This document shows positions 12,567 to 20,328 of a DNA stretch of 23,663 bases, one piece after another. The stretch covers positions 1 to 23,663 of the IMG/VR virus record IMGVR_UViG_3300010157_000255; one strand, 5' to 3'. Numbering within the stretch: the stretch's first letter is position 1; the number at the start of each line of letters is the position of its first letter. This DNA comes from a virus. A model generated the notes under the pieces. The model worked only from the letters and a program-made list of their open reading frames with translations, had not been told where the DNA came from and searched no databases. The position numbers and the translations under genes were made by a program.

Positions 12567-13102
12567 TTATTTCCTCCAACGAGTTTGAGGTAAGAATCCC
12601 AAGGAAAGTTCACGCCGGGATCAGTGTGACCACCAGCAATTTTCTTCGCCTTTGTAATGTCAATATGACCAGCGAATCCTGCTTTGCCCGCAAGAATATC
12701 ATCTGGAGTCAATTTCACGAGTGGAATGCGCCAGCGTTTTGCAATATCTGCTGAAAGTTTTGCACTCAAAGAAAGTTCGGCGGTTGAATAAGCATCTGCC
12801 CATTGCGCCGGTGTTTGAGAAGCTGAACCAGCATGTTCAATTGAAATGGACACTTGATTCAATTCCCAATCATCACAAGCCCAAGCGGTGTCGGCTTCCA
12901 GTACGGATTGAACAATTTGCTTGTCATCGACCATGTAATGCGCGGATGCTTGTGGCGCTGTTTTGCCATTGAACCATGTTGCCACTTGCTTGGCGCGACC
13001 TACTGATTCGGGAGTTTCCATCGTGTGAATGATGATAAGGCGAGGGTTGTGGTTTGACCTGCCTTTGGTGAAATTCTTTGCTTGGTAGAACGGATAAGTC
13101 AT
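12563..13102 (-). CDS. Endolysin: N-acetylmuramoyl-L-alanine amidase
   Basis: The 179-aa enzyme is an Amidase_2/PGRP-type zinc amidase that cuts the bond between muramic acid and the stem peptide. LIIIHTME gives zinc ligand H26, AGHIDIT gives H146 and GGHTDPG gives D161, aligning with AmpD H34, H154 and D164. SIEHAG (87-92) is the usual central strand. It has one catalytic domain and no obvious wall-binding domain, so it is short for an endolysin. There is no signal peptide, so export needs the holin. It overlaps the zincin-like gene by ATGA. Confidence 0.93.
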   Translation of the reverse strand: MTYPFYQAKNFTKGRSNHNPRLIIIHTMETPESVGRAKQVATWFNGKTAPQASAHYMVDDKQIVQSVLEADTAWACDDWELNQVSISIEHAGSASQTPAQWADAYSTAELSLSAKLSADIAKRWRIPLVKLTPDDILAGKAGFAGHIDITKAKKIAGGHTDPGVNFPWDSYLKLVGGNK

Positions 13103-13749
13103 ATCTTCACCAATTTCCCTGTTGCATCTTTGAAGTAGGCATAACCTTTTGGAGTAAGAGTGAACGGAGCAGTTGCCCCTCCAAGAATTGAAAATGGTGC
13201 TTTGCCATTGACATCATAGAAGGCTGGAGTTGTCACATCTGGCAAAATACAATCCACGCCATCGACTGTGTAAATGGTAAAGAATCCAAAACAATGGTCG
13301 CACACTTCGACAAGCCAATTGCGATTCAACTTGTCCACTGGCGAAAGCGTTGCAATTTGTGGATCGCATAACATCTCGGCAATTTCGTGGGCAAGAGTTG
13401 TCACAAGACCGCCAGCGTATTTGGCTGGGAAAAGAATCTTCTTCAATCGAGCTGAGAAAACTGGCTTGGAATATTTGCCAAAGATTGTTCCAGAAGCCTT
13501 GAGAGAGCAATACGCGATGGGAACGCCAGCCTGAGTTTTGTGATACCCGGCAGCCCCGACAGCGCGATTCTTCTCGGTAGCATAAACAAGCCAATCGCCA
13601 GCAACGGGAGTTCCCCCGCCGATAAGGCTGACATCCTTGATGTTCCACGCTTTTGTTACCAGAGGCACGAAGTATTGAAGCGCCTTGGTAAGAGTGTCGA
13701 AATCCTTTTGTGCCATTCCTTCATCATTGATGAGGCGAATTGTTGTCAT
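13099..13749 (-). CDS. Zincin-like protein with HEIAE motif
   Basis: The 216-aa protein carries TLAHEIAEMLCDP near the middle, followed about 30 residues later by NWLVEVCDHCFG. This resembles phage proteins with H-E-x-x-E and a downstream E-V-x-D that look like a metalloprotease fold, but the second His of the usual HExxH is Glu, so peptidase activity is not certain. Both ends are beta-rich, with a GYAYFKDATGKLVKI tail. It sits immediately before the endolysin and may act at the cell wall, in virion maturation, or as a tail-associated enzyme. The start overlaps the previous stop as TAATG. Confidence 0.6.
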   Translation of the reverse strand: MTTIRLINDEGMAQKDFDTLTKALQYFVPLVTKAWNIKDVSLIGGGTPVAGDWLVYATEKNRAVGAAGYHKTQAGVPIAYCSLKASGTIFGKYSKPVFSARLKKILFPAKYAGGLVTTLAHEIAEMLCDPQIATLSPVDKLNRNWLVEVCDHCFGFFTIYTVDGVDCILPDVTTPAFYDVNGKAPFSILGGATAPFTLTPKGYAYFKDATGKLVKI

Positions 13750-14027
13750 TACTTGCTCCTTGACCTTGTTGGCTTGGCATCGTATTTGGCTTTCATGATT
13801 TCAACATCTATTTTGATTGCTTGTTGATTTTCAATCAACTGATCCACTTTATTGATGAGACCAGTTTGTCCATCGTTGTACAGGGCATAAGTAATTTTCG
13901 ATAATTGGTCTTTCAATTCATCAGTGTGCTTGGCAATGGTGTGCTTTGCAATAATTCCAATTCCGGCAAGAAGGGTGATTCCAACGAAGAAATAGGAATA
14001 TACGATGGTCGCGATGTCTGAGGTCAT
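13749..14027 (-). CDS. Membrane protein with coiled coil (92 aa), possible second lysis protein
   Basis: The 92-aa product has a transmembrane helix at about residues 6-27 (IVYSYFFVGITLLAGIGIIA), then a long polar coiled coil (DELKDQLSKI to IKIDVEIMKA) and a basic end (TRSRSK). Such proteins next to actinophage endolysins are often called membrane or holin-like, and a spanin-like role is less likely for a Gram-positive host. It overlaps neighbours by ATGA and TAATG. Confidence 0.68.
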   Translation of the reverse strand: MTSDIATIVYSYFFVGITLLAGIGIIAKHTIAKHTDELKDQLSKITYALYNDGQTGLINKVDQLIENQQAIKIDVEIMKAKYDAKPTRSRSK

Positions 14028-14275
14028 TTTGTCAAAACCAAAACTTTCACAACTGTTGTTCCGCTAGATGTGCAAGCATAGATTGCTGATTCATGGGTTG
14101 AAAGAGTCAACTTGTCACCAGTGTCCATTTGATAACCAGTTGTTGGGGTCACATCAGATGCCCCAAGAAAACAAGTTCCCGAAGAACTGTGAAGATAGAC
14201 ATTTGTTGCCCCATTGCCGAGGAAAACCTGACTTGGTGTTGTTGTGATTGTGTAGTTTGCCGATGAAATTGCCAT
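14024..14275 (-). CDS. Small beta-rich structural candidate (83 aa)
   Basis: The 83-aa product is Thr/Ser/Gly-rich with alternating hydrophobic residues and no charged helices, as in small virion decoration or tail-associated proteins. I know no specific family. AGGAGAG precedes the ATG, and the stop overlaps the membrane protein by ATGA. The virion role is inferred from composition and from its place at the end of the tail genes. Confidence 0.6.
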   Translation of the reverse strand: MAISSANYTITTTPSQVFLGNGATNVYLHSSSGTCFLGASDVTPTTGYQMDTGDKLTLSTHESAIYACTSSGTTVVKVLVLTK

Positions 14276-14307
14276 GTGGCTCTCCTAGGGGTGAAAAGGG
14301 TGAGGAA

Positions 14308-14568
14308 TTATGAAGCAGGGGTTGGATCAGCAGACGCTACAAACTCATCCAAGGTTGCATCGTAAGTCATACCGATACCGGCATATCTGCCACGAAATTT
14401 TGCATTGTAGGAAGTTTGCTTCCACTCTGTATTTGAGCCATAGAGCGATTGACAAAAGGCAACGCCGATTGCTTCGCTCTCTGGAAATTCTTTATTGTCT
14501 AAGACTTCGTTGTTGACAACAATCACGCTTGCGACTGAGCCGTTTTCCATTTGTGCGAAATGTGCCAT
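14308..14568 (-). CDS. MAHFAQ-type conserved small phage protein (86 aa)
   Basis: The 86-aa protein begins MAHFAQMENGSVASVIVVNN and continues EAIGVAFCQSLYG, WKQTSYNAKFRGRYAGIGMTYD. This pattern recurs in many tailed phages of aquatic bacteria near tail-fibre genes, as a small uncharacterised virion-associated protein. The ATG at 14568 fits the family start and has GGGAGA eight bases upstream; an upstream ATG is not needed. A fibre or baseplate accessory role is inference. Confidence 0.8.
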   Translation of the reverse strand: MAHFAQMENGSVASVIVVNNEVLDNKEFPESEAIGVAFCQSLYGSNTEWKQTSYNAKFRGRYAGIGMTYDATLDEFVASADPTPAS

Positions 14569-14581
14569 TGTATTTTCTCCC

Positions 14582-15418
14582 TTATCCAATCACGATCACA
14601 ACAAATCCTGATGCGCCAGCACCAGAGTTTGCAGATGATGAGTTTGCTCCTGCTGCACCACCGCCGCCACCTGAGTTTGCTGGCGATGCGCTTGTTCCGG
14701 GATTGCCAACACCAGCCCCGGCTCCGCCACCGCCAGTTCCACCGGCTCCTCCTGTTGTAAATCCTCCACCTCCGCCACCTCCGGCATAAGAAACTGCCGA
14801 GCCTGTGATTGAAATTGAAGTACCTGCACCACCCGCGCCACCAGTTGCCGAAGTTCCAGCAGAACCAACTGCTGCAAATCCACCACCACCTCCGCCGGCT
14901 GATGTTGCCGCCGAACCAAATGCTGCTCCGCCAATTTTTCCTTGTCCATTGGCAACAAGTTGAGTTCCAACCATACTGCCGCCGCCAGAACCAAAAGCAT
15001 AAACACTGTTATTTCCACCAGTACCGCCAAGTGCCAAATAATTGTTGGCGATTCCACTCCAAGTTCCGGCAGTTCCTTGAGTGCTAGTTGAAATTGCACC
15101 ACCACCGCCAACTGTAACTGTCAAAGTTCCTGCATCAAGGGCTGCTGTTGCACTATAGAACAAACCACCAGCGCCTCCGCCTCCCGGTTGACCGGCTGGC
15201 GAAACAACAGATGCTCCACTGCCTCCTCCGCCGACAACCAATACTTCACAAGTTCCTGCAACACCAATCGTGATGGAACCAGAGCCAGTGAATTTGATGA
15301 TTGTCTTACCAGCGCGAGTGGCTGAGTCAATCGTTGGTGAGCCGGTAGTTGCTGTATATGTAGCCTTCGCAACTCCAGTCGAACCGCCAAATGGAAAACC
15401 TGTGAGTAGTGGACTCAT
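14582..15418 (-). CDS. Glycine-rich tail/fibre protein
   Basis: The 278-aa protein has a short N-terminal region (to about residue 60), then long Gly/Ala/Ser repeats (VGGGGSGASVVSPAG, GGGAGGLFYSATAAL, SAGGGGGGFAAVGSAG). These resemble Gly-rich adhesin-like phage tail tips that form polyglycine helices. Such domains bind host receptors and vary quickly. The start is the ATG at 15418, which overlaps the previous stop (ATGA). The frame runs upstream inside the neighbour without being needed. The C-terminus ends in SGFVVIVIG, the usual closing strand of this class. The shadow frame on the same strand is low-complexity noise. Confidence 0.8.
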   Translation of the reverse strand: MSPLLTGFPFGGSTGVAKATYTATTGSPTIDSATRAGKTIIKFTGSGSITIGVAGTCEVLVVGGGGSGASVVSPAGQPGGGGAGGLFYSATAALDAGTLTVTVGGGGAISTSTQGTAGTWSGIANNYLALGGTGGNNSVYAFGSGGGSMVGTQLVANGQGKIGGAAFGSAATSAGGGGGGFAAVGSAGTSATGGAGGAGTSISITGSAVSYAGGGGGGGFTTGGAGGTGGGGAGAGVGNPGTSASPANSGGGGGAAGANSSSANSGAGASGFVVIVIG

Positions 15419-16194
15419 GCGAATTTCACCGCGCCTCCTGCTAGGATCGTATAAGTTGGCGTTGCCGCCGTTTTGATGATGGTGAATGTATAAGCATCGA
15501 CTGCTGATGCGTTTCCGGCTGCTGGCGCTGTTCCGCCCGACCACTTGACTGTCACACCAGTTGCAGTTCCATCAACTTGGAAAACATTGGGAATGAATGG
15601 CGATGCGCCATTGGTGTTGAGGAATACTGCCGACCACGCATCGCCGGTGTTCATGATGGAGTTGAGAGTTGTTCCAGAGTTGCCTCGGAAGTTCAATGTC
15701 CAGTTGGCAGAAGCGTTGGTTGTGTAATAGAGAATTCCTTGCGTGAGAACATCAAAGTTTACTGTTCCCGTTGCAGCTGTTGCTGAAACTGTGGTCAATT
15801 CCTTTGGGCTGGTGAGATACCCGTTATTGACTGCCGGAGATGTCAAAGTTTTGTTGGTCAATGTATCTGTTGTTGTTCTTGCAACCAAAGTGTCAGTTGC
15901 AGCTGGAAGAGTCAAAGTTCCTGATGCTGCTGCCGTTGCTTGAACCAGTGTGGAACCAGATGATGATCCACTGAAAGTGTGGTCGAAATTGACCCATGCG
16001 CTTCCGGTGTAATACTGCAAACCAGTTCCAGTGACATAAGAGACCATTCCTTCTGCAAGAACGCTGGTGAGAGCAGAAGTTCTTGCCGTTGTATTGGCGA
16101 AAACCATCACTGTTTGCTGGTTGACATAAGTATTCAAATCAGATGCGGAAAGTGTGCTTCCGTTGACGAATAATTTGTATCCGGTTCCTGCCAT
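15415..16194 (-). CDS. Ser/Thr-rich tail fibre-like protein
   Basis: The 259-aa product has an N-terminal SALTSVLAEGMVSYVTGTGLQYYTGSAW style segment and a TDTLTNKTLTSPAVN motif, a phrase repeated in many phage tail fibre and receptor-binding proteins. A beta-rich C-terminal region follows. Ser, Thr, Ala and Gly dominate, so it could also be a target for O-glycosylation by the nearby transferases (inference). It sits between the minor tail protein and the Gly-rich protein, where the host-recognition end of the tail would be. Confidence 0.8.
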   Translation of the reverse strand: MAGTGYKLFVNGSTLSASDLNTYVNQQTVMVFANTTARTSALTSVLAEGMVSYVTGTGLQYYTGSAWVNFDHTFSGSSSGSTLVQATAAASGTLTLPAATDTLVARTTTDTLTNKTLTSPAVNNGYLTSPKELTTVSATAATGTVNFDVLTQGILYYTTNASANWTLNFRGNSGTTLNSIMNTGDAWSAVFLNTNGASPFIPNVFQVDGTATGVTVKWSGGTAPAAGNASAVDAYTFTIIKTAATPTYTILAGGAVKFA

Positions 16195-16204
16195 TTGTTA
16201 TCTC

Positions 16205-17440
16205 CTAGACATAGAGGATGTCAGTTCCACCAAGAACTGATGTTCCGATTGTAAAGTACGCCACCGATGCTGCTGGTGATAAATCCATTCCAACACGCCA
16301 GTTGTCTGGCGTAAAATCATATTCAATTGATTCAACCAAAGAGTTGAAAATTCGTGTGCGAAAATCGACTGTTGTTCTTTGAACAACGCAATTGTCTCCA
16401 AGATCAGTTTGAAGCAAAGAAATCCAAACCGATGAATCAAGCCCAACAGCATCAAATTCAACCCTATCAATACGAGTCACTGGCAAGGAATATCGAGCAG
16501 CAATGATTGCTGCAAGAGCGCCGGCAGTTGTATTGTCCAACAATGGAGTGTCATAAGATTTTTGATATATGCCAAATCTTGCTTGAGAAGTGGTGTCATT
16601 ATAACTTTGGGAAAGACTCGTTGTTTGGTTGACTGTCACTGAATTGACGAGATATTTTGCTCCCGGATTGGTCACAATTGTGTCATATTCGACAGTTCCA
16701 GTTGCTCTGGTGTCGGAAAAGGTCATTCTTGAAGGCGTGGTGAAAAGTGATTCATATGGCAAGAGAGTGAGATTTCCTTGCCTGTCGGCGTAGAAACGCC
16801 CAAATTCGCATCTGGCAACTTGGTCGCTCAATGAAAGAGCGCTATCTCCCAAAGTTGTTGGTTGCATTGTTCTTGCCCCAGCGATGGAACGAAGAGATGA
16901 ACTCCATCCAATCGCATCAAGAATGCGACCAAGGCGAGTGGAAGTTGTGTCTCCAGAATAAGAACTGGAAATTGCAGCGATTGATCTGCGACCTACCCAA
17001 GCAAGAGCATCGGTGAATTGGAATGTGGCAACTGGATCAAGTGATTCATCAACATCAAGCTGTTCCAAGTAGCCTCTGAATATCACATAAGAAGTTGATG
17101 CCCAAGTTGCGGAAACCCTGACTCCCAATCCAGAAGTGAGGATTGTGTAGCCATTCCAATAATACGAAGAAGCAGTATTGTCAGGATCATAATTTGAAGT
17201 TCTATTTTCCAAAACCAATGAAACTGTTCCCGGATTGACTGCTTGGTCTTCGCGAGTTCTTCCTCGGCGAATAGAAAGTGAGCGAATATCTGTTGATGGA
17301 ATTGCTGACCAGACAGTTGCTCCACCACCAAGAACATCTGTTCCACCAAGAGTTGAAACTCCAAGAGTAAATGTTCCAAGATTGGAGGTGTCGAACTCGA
17401 CAGTGATTGTCGGGGCATTGGTTCCGTCATAGAGAGCCAT
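16205..17440 (-). CDS. Minor tail protein
   Basis: The 411-aa protein directly follows the tape measure gene, where distal tail and baseplate proteins lie in siphophages. Features include LRVRRGRT-like RSLSIRRGRTREDQA, GTVSLVLENRTSNYDPDN and FRGYLEQLDVDESLDP, all common in actinophage minor tail proteins. A TLGGTDVLGG sequence near the N-terminus is echoed by VLGGTDILYV at the C-terminus, suggesting a repeated interface element at both ends. There are no catalytic motifs. It probably forms the tail-tip ring joining the tube to the fibres. Confidence 0.82.
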   Translation of the reverse strand: MALYDGTNAPTITVEFDTSNLGTFTLGVSTLGGTDVLGGGATVWSAIPSTDIRSLSIRRGRTREDQAVNPGTVSLVLENRTSNYDPDNTASSYYWNGYTILTSGLGVRVSATWASTSYVIFRGYLEQLDVDESLDPVATFQFTDALAWVGRRSIAAISSSYSGDTTSTRLGRILDAIGWSSSLRSIAGARTMQPTTLGDSALSLSDQVARCEFGRFYADRQGNLTLLPYESLFTTPSRMTFSDTRATGTVEYDTIVTNPGAKYLVNSVTVNQTTSLSQSYNDTTSQARFGIYQKSYDTPLLDNTTAGALAAIIAARYSLPVTRIDRVEFDAVGLDSSVWISLLQTDLGDNCVVQRTTVDFRTRIFNSLVESIEYDFTPDNWRVGMDLSPAASVAYFTIGTSVLGGTDILYV

Positions 17441-17443
17441 TCA

Positions 17444-19231
17444 TCACACCCCTAGAATTGAAGGATTGAGTCCTCTGCGGCGCATCAATTGTGCAATTTG
17501 ATCGCGAACCGATATTGCCAAATCATGCTCCTGAACAACTGAACCTTGAACATTGATGACAATGTTCATCCCGCCCATACCCATTCCCCCCATTTTGGAA
17601 AGAGGAATGATTGCTTCGGTTCCTGCTTCACCAATCATTGCAAGAGTTGGCTTTGTAACAATTCCGCCTTCTGCAAGCATTGGGATTTCTGGAATATTGA
17701 ATCCGATGGTTCCCATTCCAAATGGAAGATTGACATGGATGGCATCAATGGCATGAATGACTTTATTGACCAATGAAATCAAAACATTGATTTCATTTTT
17801 GACAACGCCAAGCATTCCTCTGATTCCACCAACAATGGCATTGACAATTCCTTCAATGAAATTCCATGCACCTTGAACAACATCTTGCATCCCATTCCAA
17901 AGAGCATGCCAATTGTCGGCAAGCCATTTGATGGCAATTCCAAGTGGGGAAGTGGTTGTGAAAAGGTTCCAAACCAAATCAACTTTTTCCTTGATCCATT
18001 CCCATGCAACCTTGATAACATCTTGAATTCCTGCCCACACTTCTTTCCAATGGGTTGCAAGATAGAGAACGGCGGCAGCAACCAAGCCAATGGCAATGGT
18101 CATTCCACCAGTGGCAACGCCAATTTCAGCGCCAGCGACAGTGGCTTCAGTGCCAGCAGTTGTTGCAGCCTCACCAAGTCCAACCCATGAGCCAATCATC
18201 TTGGCAAAGGCGATGACTGATTCAATAGCGGCTTTGGCAAGAGTTGCAAGATAAGCGCCAATTGCTGCGACAAGAACAGTGCCAATAGTAATGGCAATCG
18301 CCTCGGCAATAGCTTTGTGCTTGGTGAACCAATCGACAACATCTTTGATTCCGCTAACTAACTTTTCAAGGATGGGAATCAAAGCCATGCCAATGTTTTT
18401 GGCAACATCTTCGGATTGAGCCTTGAGAGCAAGCATTTTGCCTGAGAATGTTTCAGCTGAAGCTGCTGCTTGTCCCCCGATGGCATCGGAAAGACCCTTC
18501 ATGATTTCCTTGCCAGCAGAAGATTGGTCATTGACCTTTGTTTGAGCTGCTTCTACTTTTCCAAGAAGTGCTTCATAAGCGGCATGACTTTTGCTTGATG
18601 CATCAATTGCATCGGAGTGAAGTTTCAAATAAGCGCTTGCGGTATCTGTTGCCTTGGTCAAACTTTCATGTGCTTGTTGTAATTTCAAAGCACTGGAAGC
18701 AGCAATTGGAAGGTCAATTCCAAGTTGCTTGAGAGGTCGGAGATTTCCTTCTTGAGCCTTGGCGAGCGCGATGGATGCTTCAGCCAAATCAACATGTTTG
18801 AATTTCGCTAGATCAGCAGCAAGTCCAAGACTGTCCAACGCCTTTTGTGGGTCTTTGAGAGCAGTGGTGAGATTTGCCAATGCTTCCTGAGTCTGAGCAT
18901 TGGTGTAGCCATATTGCTCCATCGACTTTTGGGCAGTGCCAATTTTGTCTTTGTATTGGTCAAAACTTCCGCCAGCATTCTTGAGCGCTTGCTCCAATTT
19001 GGCATGAGATTGTTCAAATTTGTCAGCCATTTCAACGCTGAGTGTTCCGATACCAACGGCGGCAGCGCCTAATCCAAAGAGCGCGGCTTTTCCAAAACTA
19101 GCAAGTTTGTCAAATGACGAAATTCCTTGCGCTTCAACTGAAGACATTTCTCCGCGAGCAGTACCCATCGCGGCTGTAAATTCTGAAACATTTGCTTTGA
19201 GTTCAACATAAACTGGAGGAAGCATACCCAT
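17444..19231 (-). CDS. Tape measure protein
   Basis: The 595-aa protein sets tail length. The N-terminal third is coiled coil-prone (FTAAMGTARGEMSSVEAQ onward). The middle has hydrophobic stretches (roughly residues 310-395) that may enter the host membrane. The C-terminus has AEGGIVTKPTLAMIGEAGTE (about 535-555), a hallmark of tape measure proteins. It is short, so a short tail is expected. The ATG at 19231 overlaps the previous stop (TGATG), with GGGAGG upstream. A second ATG two codons on is possible. Confidence 0.95.
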   Translation of the reverse strand: MGMLPPVYVELKANVSEFTAAMGTARGEMSSVEAQGISSFDKLASFGKAALFGLGAAAVGIGTLSVEMADKFEQSHAKLEQALKNAGGSFDQYKDKIGTAQKSMEQYGYTNAQTQEALANLTTALKDPQKALDSLGLAADLAKFKHVDLAEASIALAKAQEGNLRPLKQLGIDLPIAASSALKLQQAHESLTKATDTASAYLKLHSDAIDASSKSHAAYEALLGKVEAAQTKVNDQSSAGKEIMKGLSDAIGGQAAASAETFSGKMLALKAQSEDVAKNIGMALIPILEKLVSGIKDVVDWFTKHKAIAEAIAITIGTVLVAAIGAYLATLAKAAIESVIAFAKMIGSWVGLGEAATTAGTEATVAGAEIGVATGGMTIAIGLVAAAVLYLATHWKEVWAGIQDVIKVAWEWIKEKVDLVWNLFTTTSPLGIAIKWLADNWHALWNGMQDVVQGAWNFIEGIVNAIVGGIRGMLGVVKNEINVLISLVNKVIHAIDAIHVNLPFGMGTIGFNIPEIPMLAEGGIVTKPTLAMIGEAGTEAIIPLSKMGGMGMGGMNIVINVQGSVVQEHDLAISVRDQIAQLMRRRGLNPSILGV

Positions 19232-19722
19232 CAGAGAATTCCTCCCATTCGACTAATTGCTGAATCCCAGCCTTTTTCATAATTGGCAAGCATTGTTGGT
19301 TCAACTGATTCGACTGCTGGTTTGAAATAAGGAAATTTTGCTTCCAATGGGCGCTTTTTGACATTGTTCGGATTTGCACCAATTCCAACGCCACCGACCC
19401 AAGTATTGCCAACAATTTTTGGCTTTGCTGATCCAACGCCAGCATAAAGAACGCCAGTCATTTTTCCGGGATTGCCAGAACGCGGGGAATTGTGTTGCCC
19501 CGTAGTTCCCGGCACTTGGTAATTTTTGCCAGTGATTTTGTTGGCTCCCTTTTGAGTCCAACGAGGAGTGCCGCGAAGATTCTTGCGAATAGCAGTTTTC
19601 AATTTGTTTTGATTGACTCGAAGAGCTGCCAAAGTTGCTTTGTCCACTCTGGCTTCAATGTCTTTGGTGACATCATTGAATTTTTTGACTCCAGAAAAGA
19701 TTGCGCTGATTGCTGTTGGCAT
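19231..19722 (-). CDS. HK97 gp10-like tail completion candidate
   Basis: The 163-aa protein starts with an amphipathic helix (KKFNDVTKDIEARVDKATLAA), has a basic KLKTAIRKNLRGTPRW region, and ends in PYFKPAVESVEPTMLANY, which resembles the C-terminus of HK97 gp10-like neck/tail proteins. It lies between the chaperone and the tape measure, which is later than usual for gp10, so the call is tentative. The ATG at 19722 shares a base with the stop of the frameshifted chaperone (TGATG). GGAGAGG precedes it, and a TTG one codon up is too close to that site. Confidence 0.6.
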   Translation of the reverse strand: MPTAISAIFSGVKKFNDVTKDIEARVDKATLAALRVNQNKLKTAIRKNLRGTPRWTQKGANKITGKNYQVPGTTGQHNSPRSGNPGKMTGVLYAGVGSAKPKIVGNTWVGGVGIGANPNNVKKRPLEAKFPYFKPAVESVEPTMLANYEKGWDSAISRMGGIL

Positions 19723-20308
19723 CAAGCCTCTCCATTCCGAATTTTGTTCTCGGTTGTGATGAAAACTTCGTCAATTGCAAGAAGCCAGTCTAGCGTTGCC
19801 GCCGACTCCTCTTCGAGTTGAGAAGGAGTGCAAGCAAGCATTTTGCAAAGTCGATAGATTTTCAGTTGATCCGGAAGCGGTTCCCTGACTGTGCCACCCT
19901 CAAGCGCTCTCCCTATGCGCCGGAGGGCAGCGTGGGGGAACTTGGGTCATTGCTCAATCCAAAGTTTGGAACCATAGAGGTAACATTTTCGGCAGCAATT
20001 TTTTGAAGAACAACATAATCCTCTTGAACCAAATCGCCCAATGAATCAACGCTGATGGGCAAATCAAATGACCATGATTCCACGCGAGCAACAATGAGCA
20101 AGTCATTGAGTTCATAGAACTGATCAACAATCGCCGGGTCTAATTCCGAACCTGCTGTTGCTGGGTCTTGGTTGAGAGCTGCTTTTGCTTGCCCTCTTCC
20201 AATTGCCATCAAGACCTTTTCAACTGGTCTGCGATTTTTGACTGAAACGGCGGCAGGATCGCGAAGGATTGCCCAACCGCCGTTTGAGAGTTCAACTTTT
20301 TGTGACAT
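19722..20308 (-). CDS. Tail assembly chaperone, -1 frameshift product
   Basis: The zero-frame ORF (19913-20308, 131 aa) is followed by a -1 frame that stays open to a TGA at 19724-19722. Shifting on the run TTCCCCC (19940-19934, slip at codon CCC) would give a protein of about 195 aa. The extension contains PDQLKIYRLCKMLACTPSQL and LDWLLAIDEVFITTE, typical of the T-part of G/GT chaperones. Frameshifted chaperones between tail tube and tape measure are the rule in siphophages, and the position is exact. The slip codon is inferred. Other slippery sites upstream cannot be excluded. Confidence 0.78.
19913..20308 (-). CDS. Tail assembly chaperone, zero-frame product
   Basis: The 131-aa product is helical and acidic in its second half (VDQFYELNDLLIVARVESW, DLVQEDYVVLQKIAAENV), ending in PSSPTLPSGA. 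Its place directly after the tail tube gene and before the tape measure marks it as the short (G-like) tail assembly chaperone that coats the tape measure while the tail polymerises. The ratio of this form to the longer form would be set by frameshift efficiency. Confidence 0.82.
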   Translation of the reverse strand: MSQKVELSNGGWAILRDPAAVSVKNRRPVEKVLMAIGRGQAKAALNQDPATAGSELDPAIVDQFYELNDLLIVARVESWSFDLPISVDSLGDLVQEDYVVLQKIAAENVTSMVPNFGLSNDPSSPTLPSGA

Positions 20309-20328
20309 GTATTTCCCCTGTTCTTAGA

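Noticed and set aside
14596-15111. A 171-aa minus-strand ORF overlapping the glycine-rich protein
   Set aside because: It is a frame shadow of the Gly-rich low-complexity repeats, with biased Val/Leu/Gln/Glu content and no ribosome binding site.
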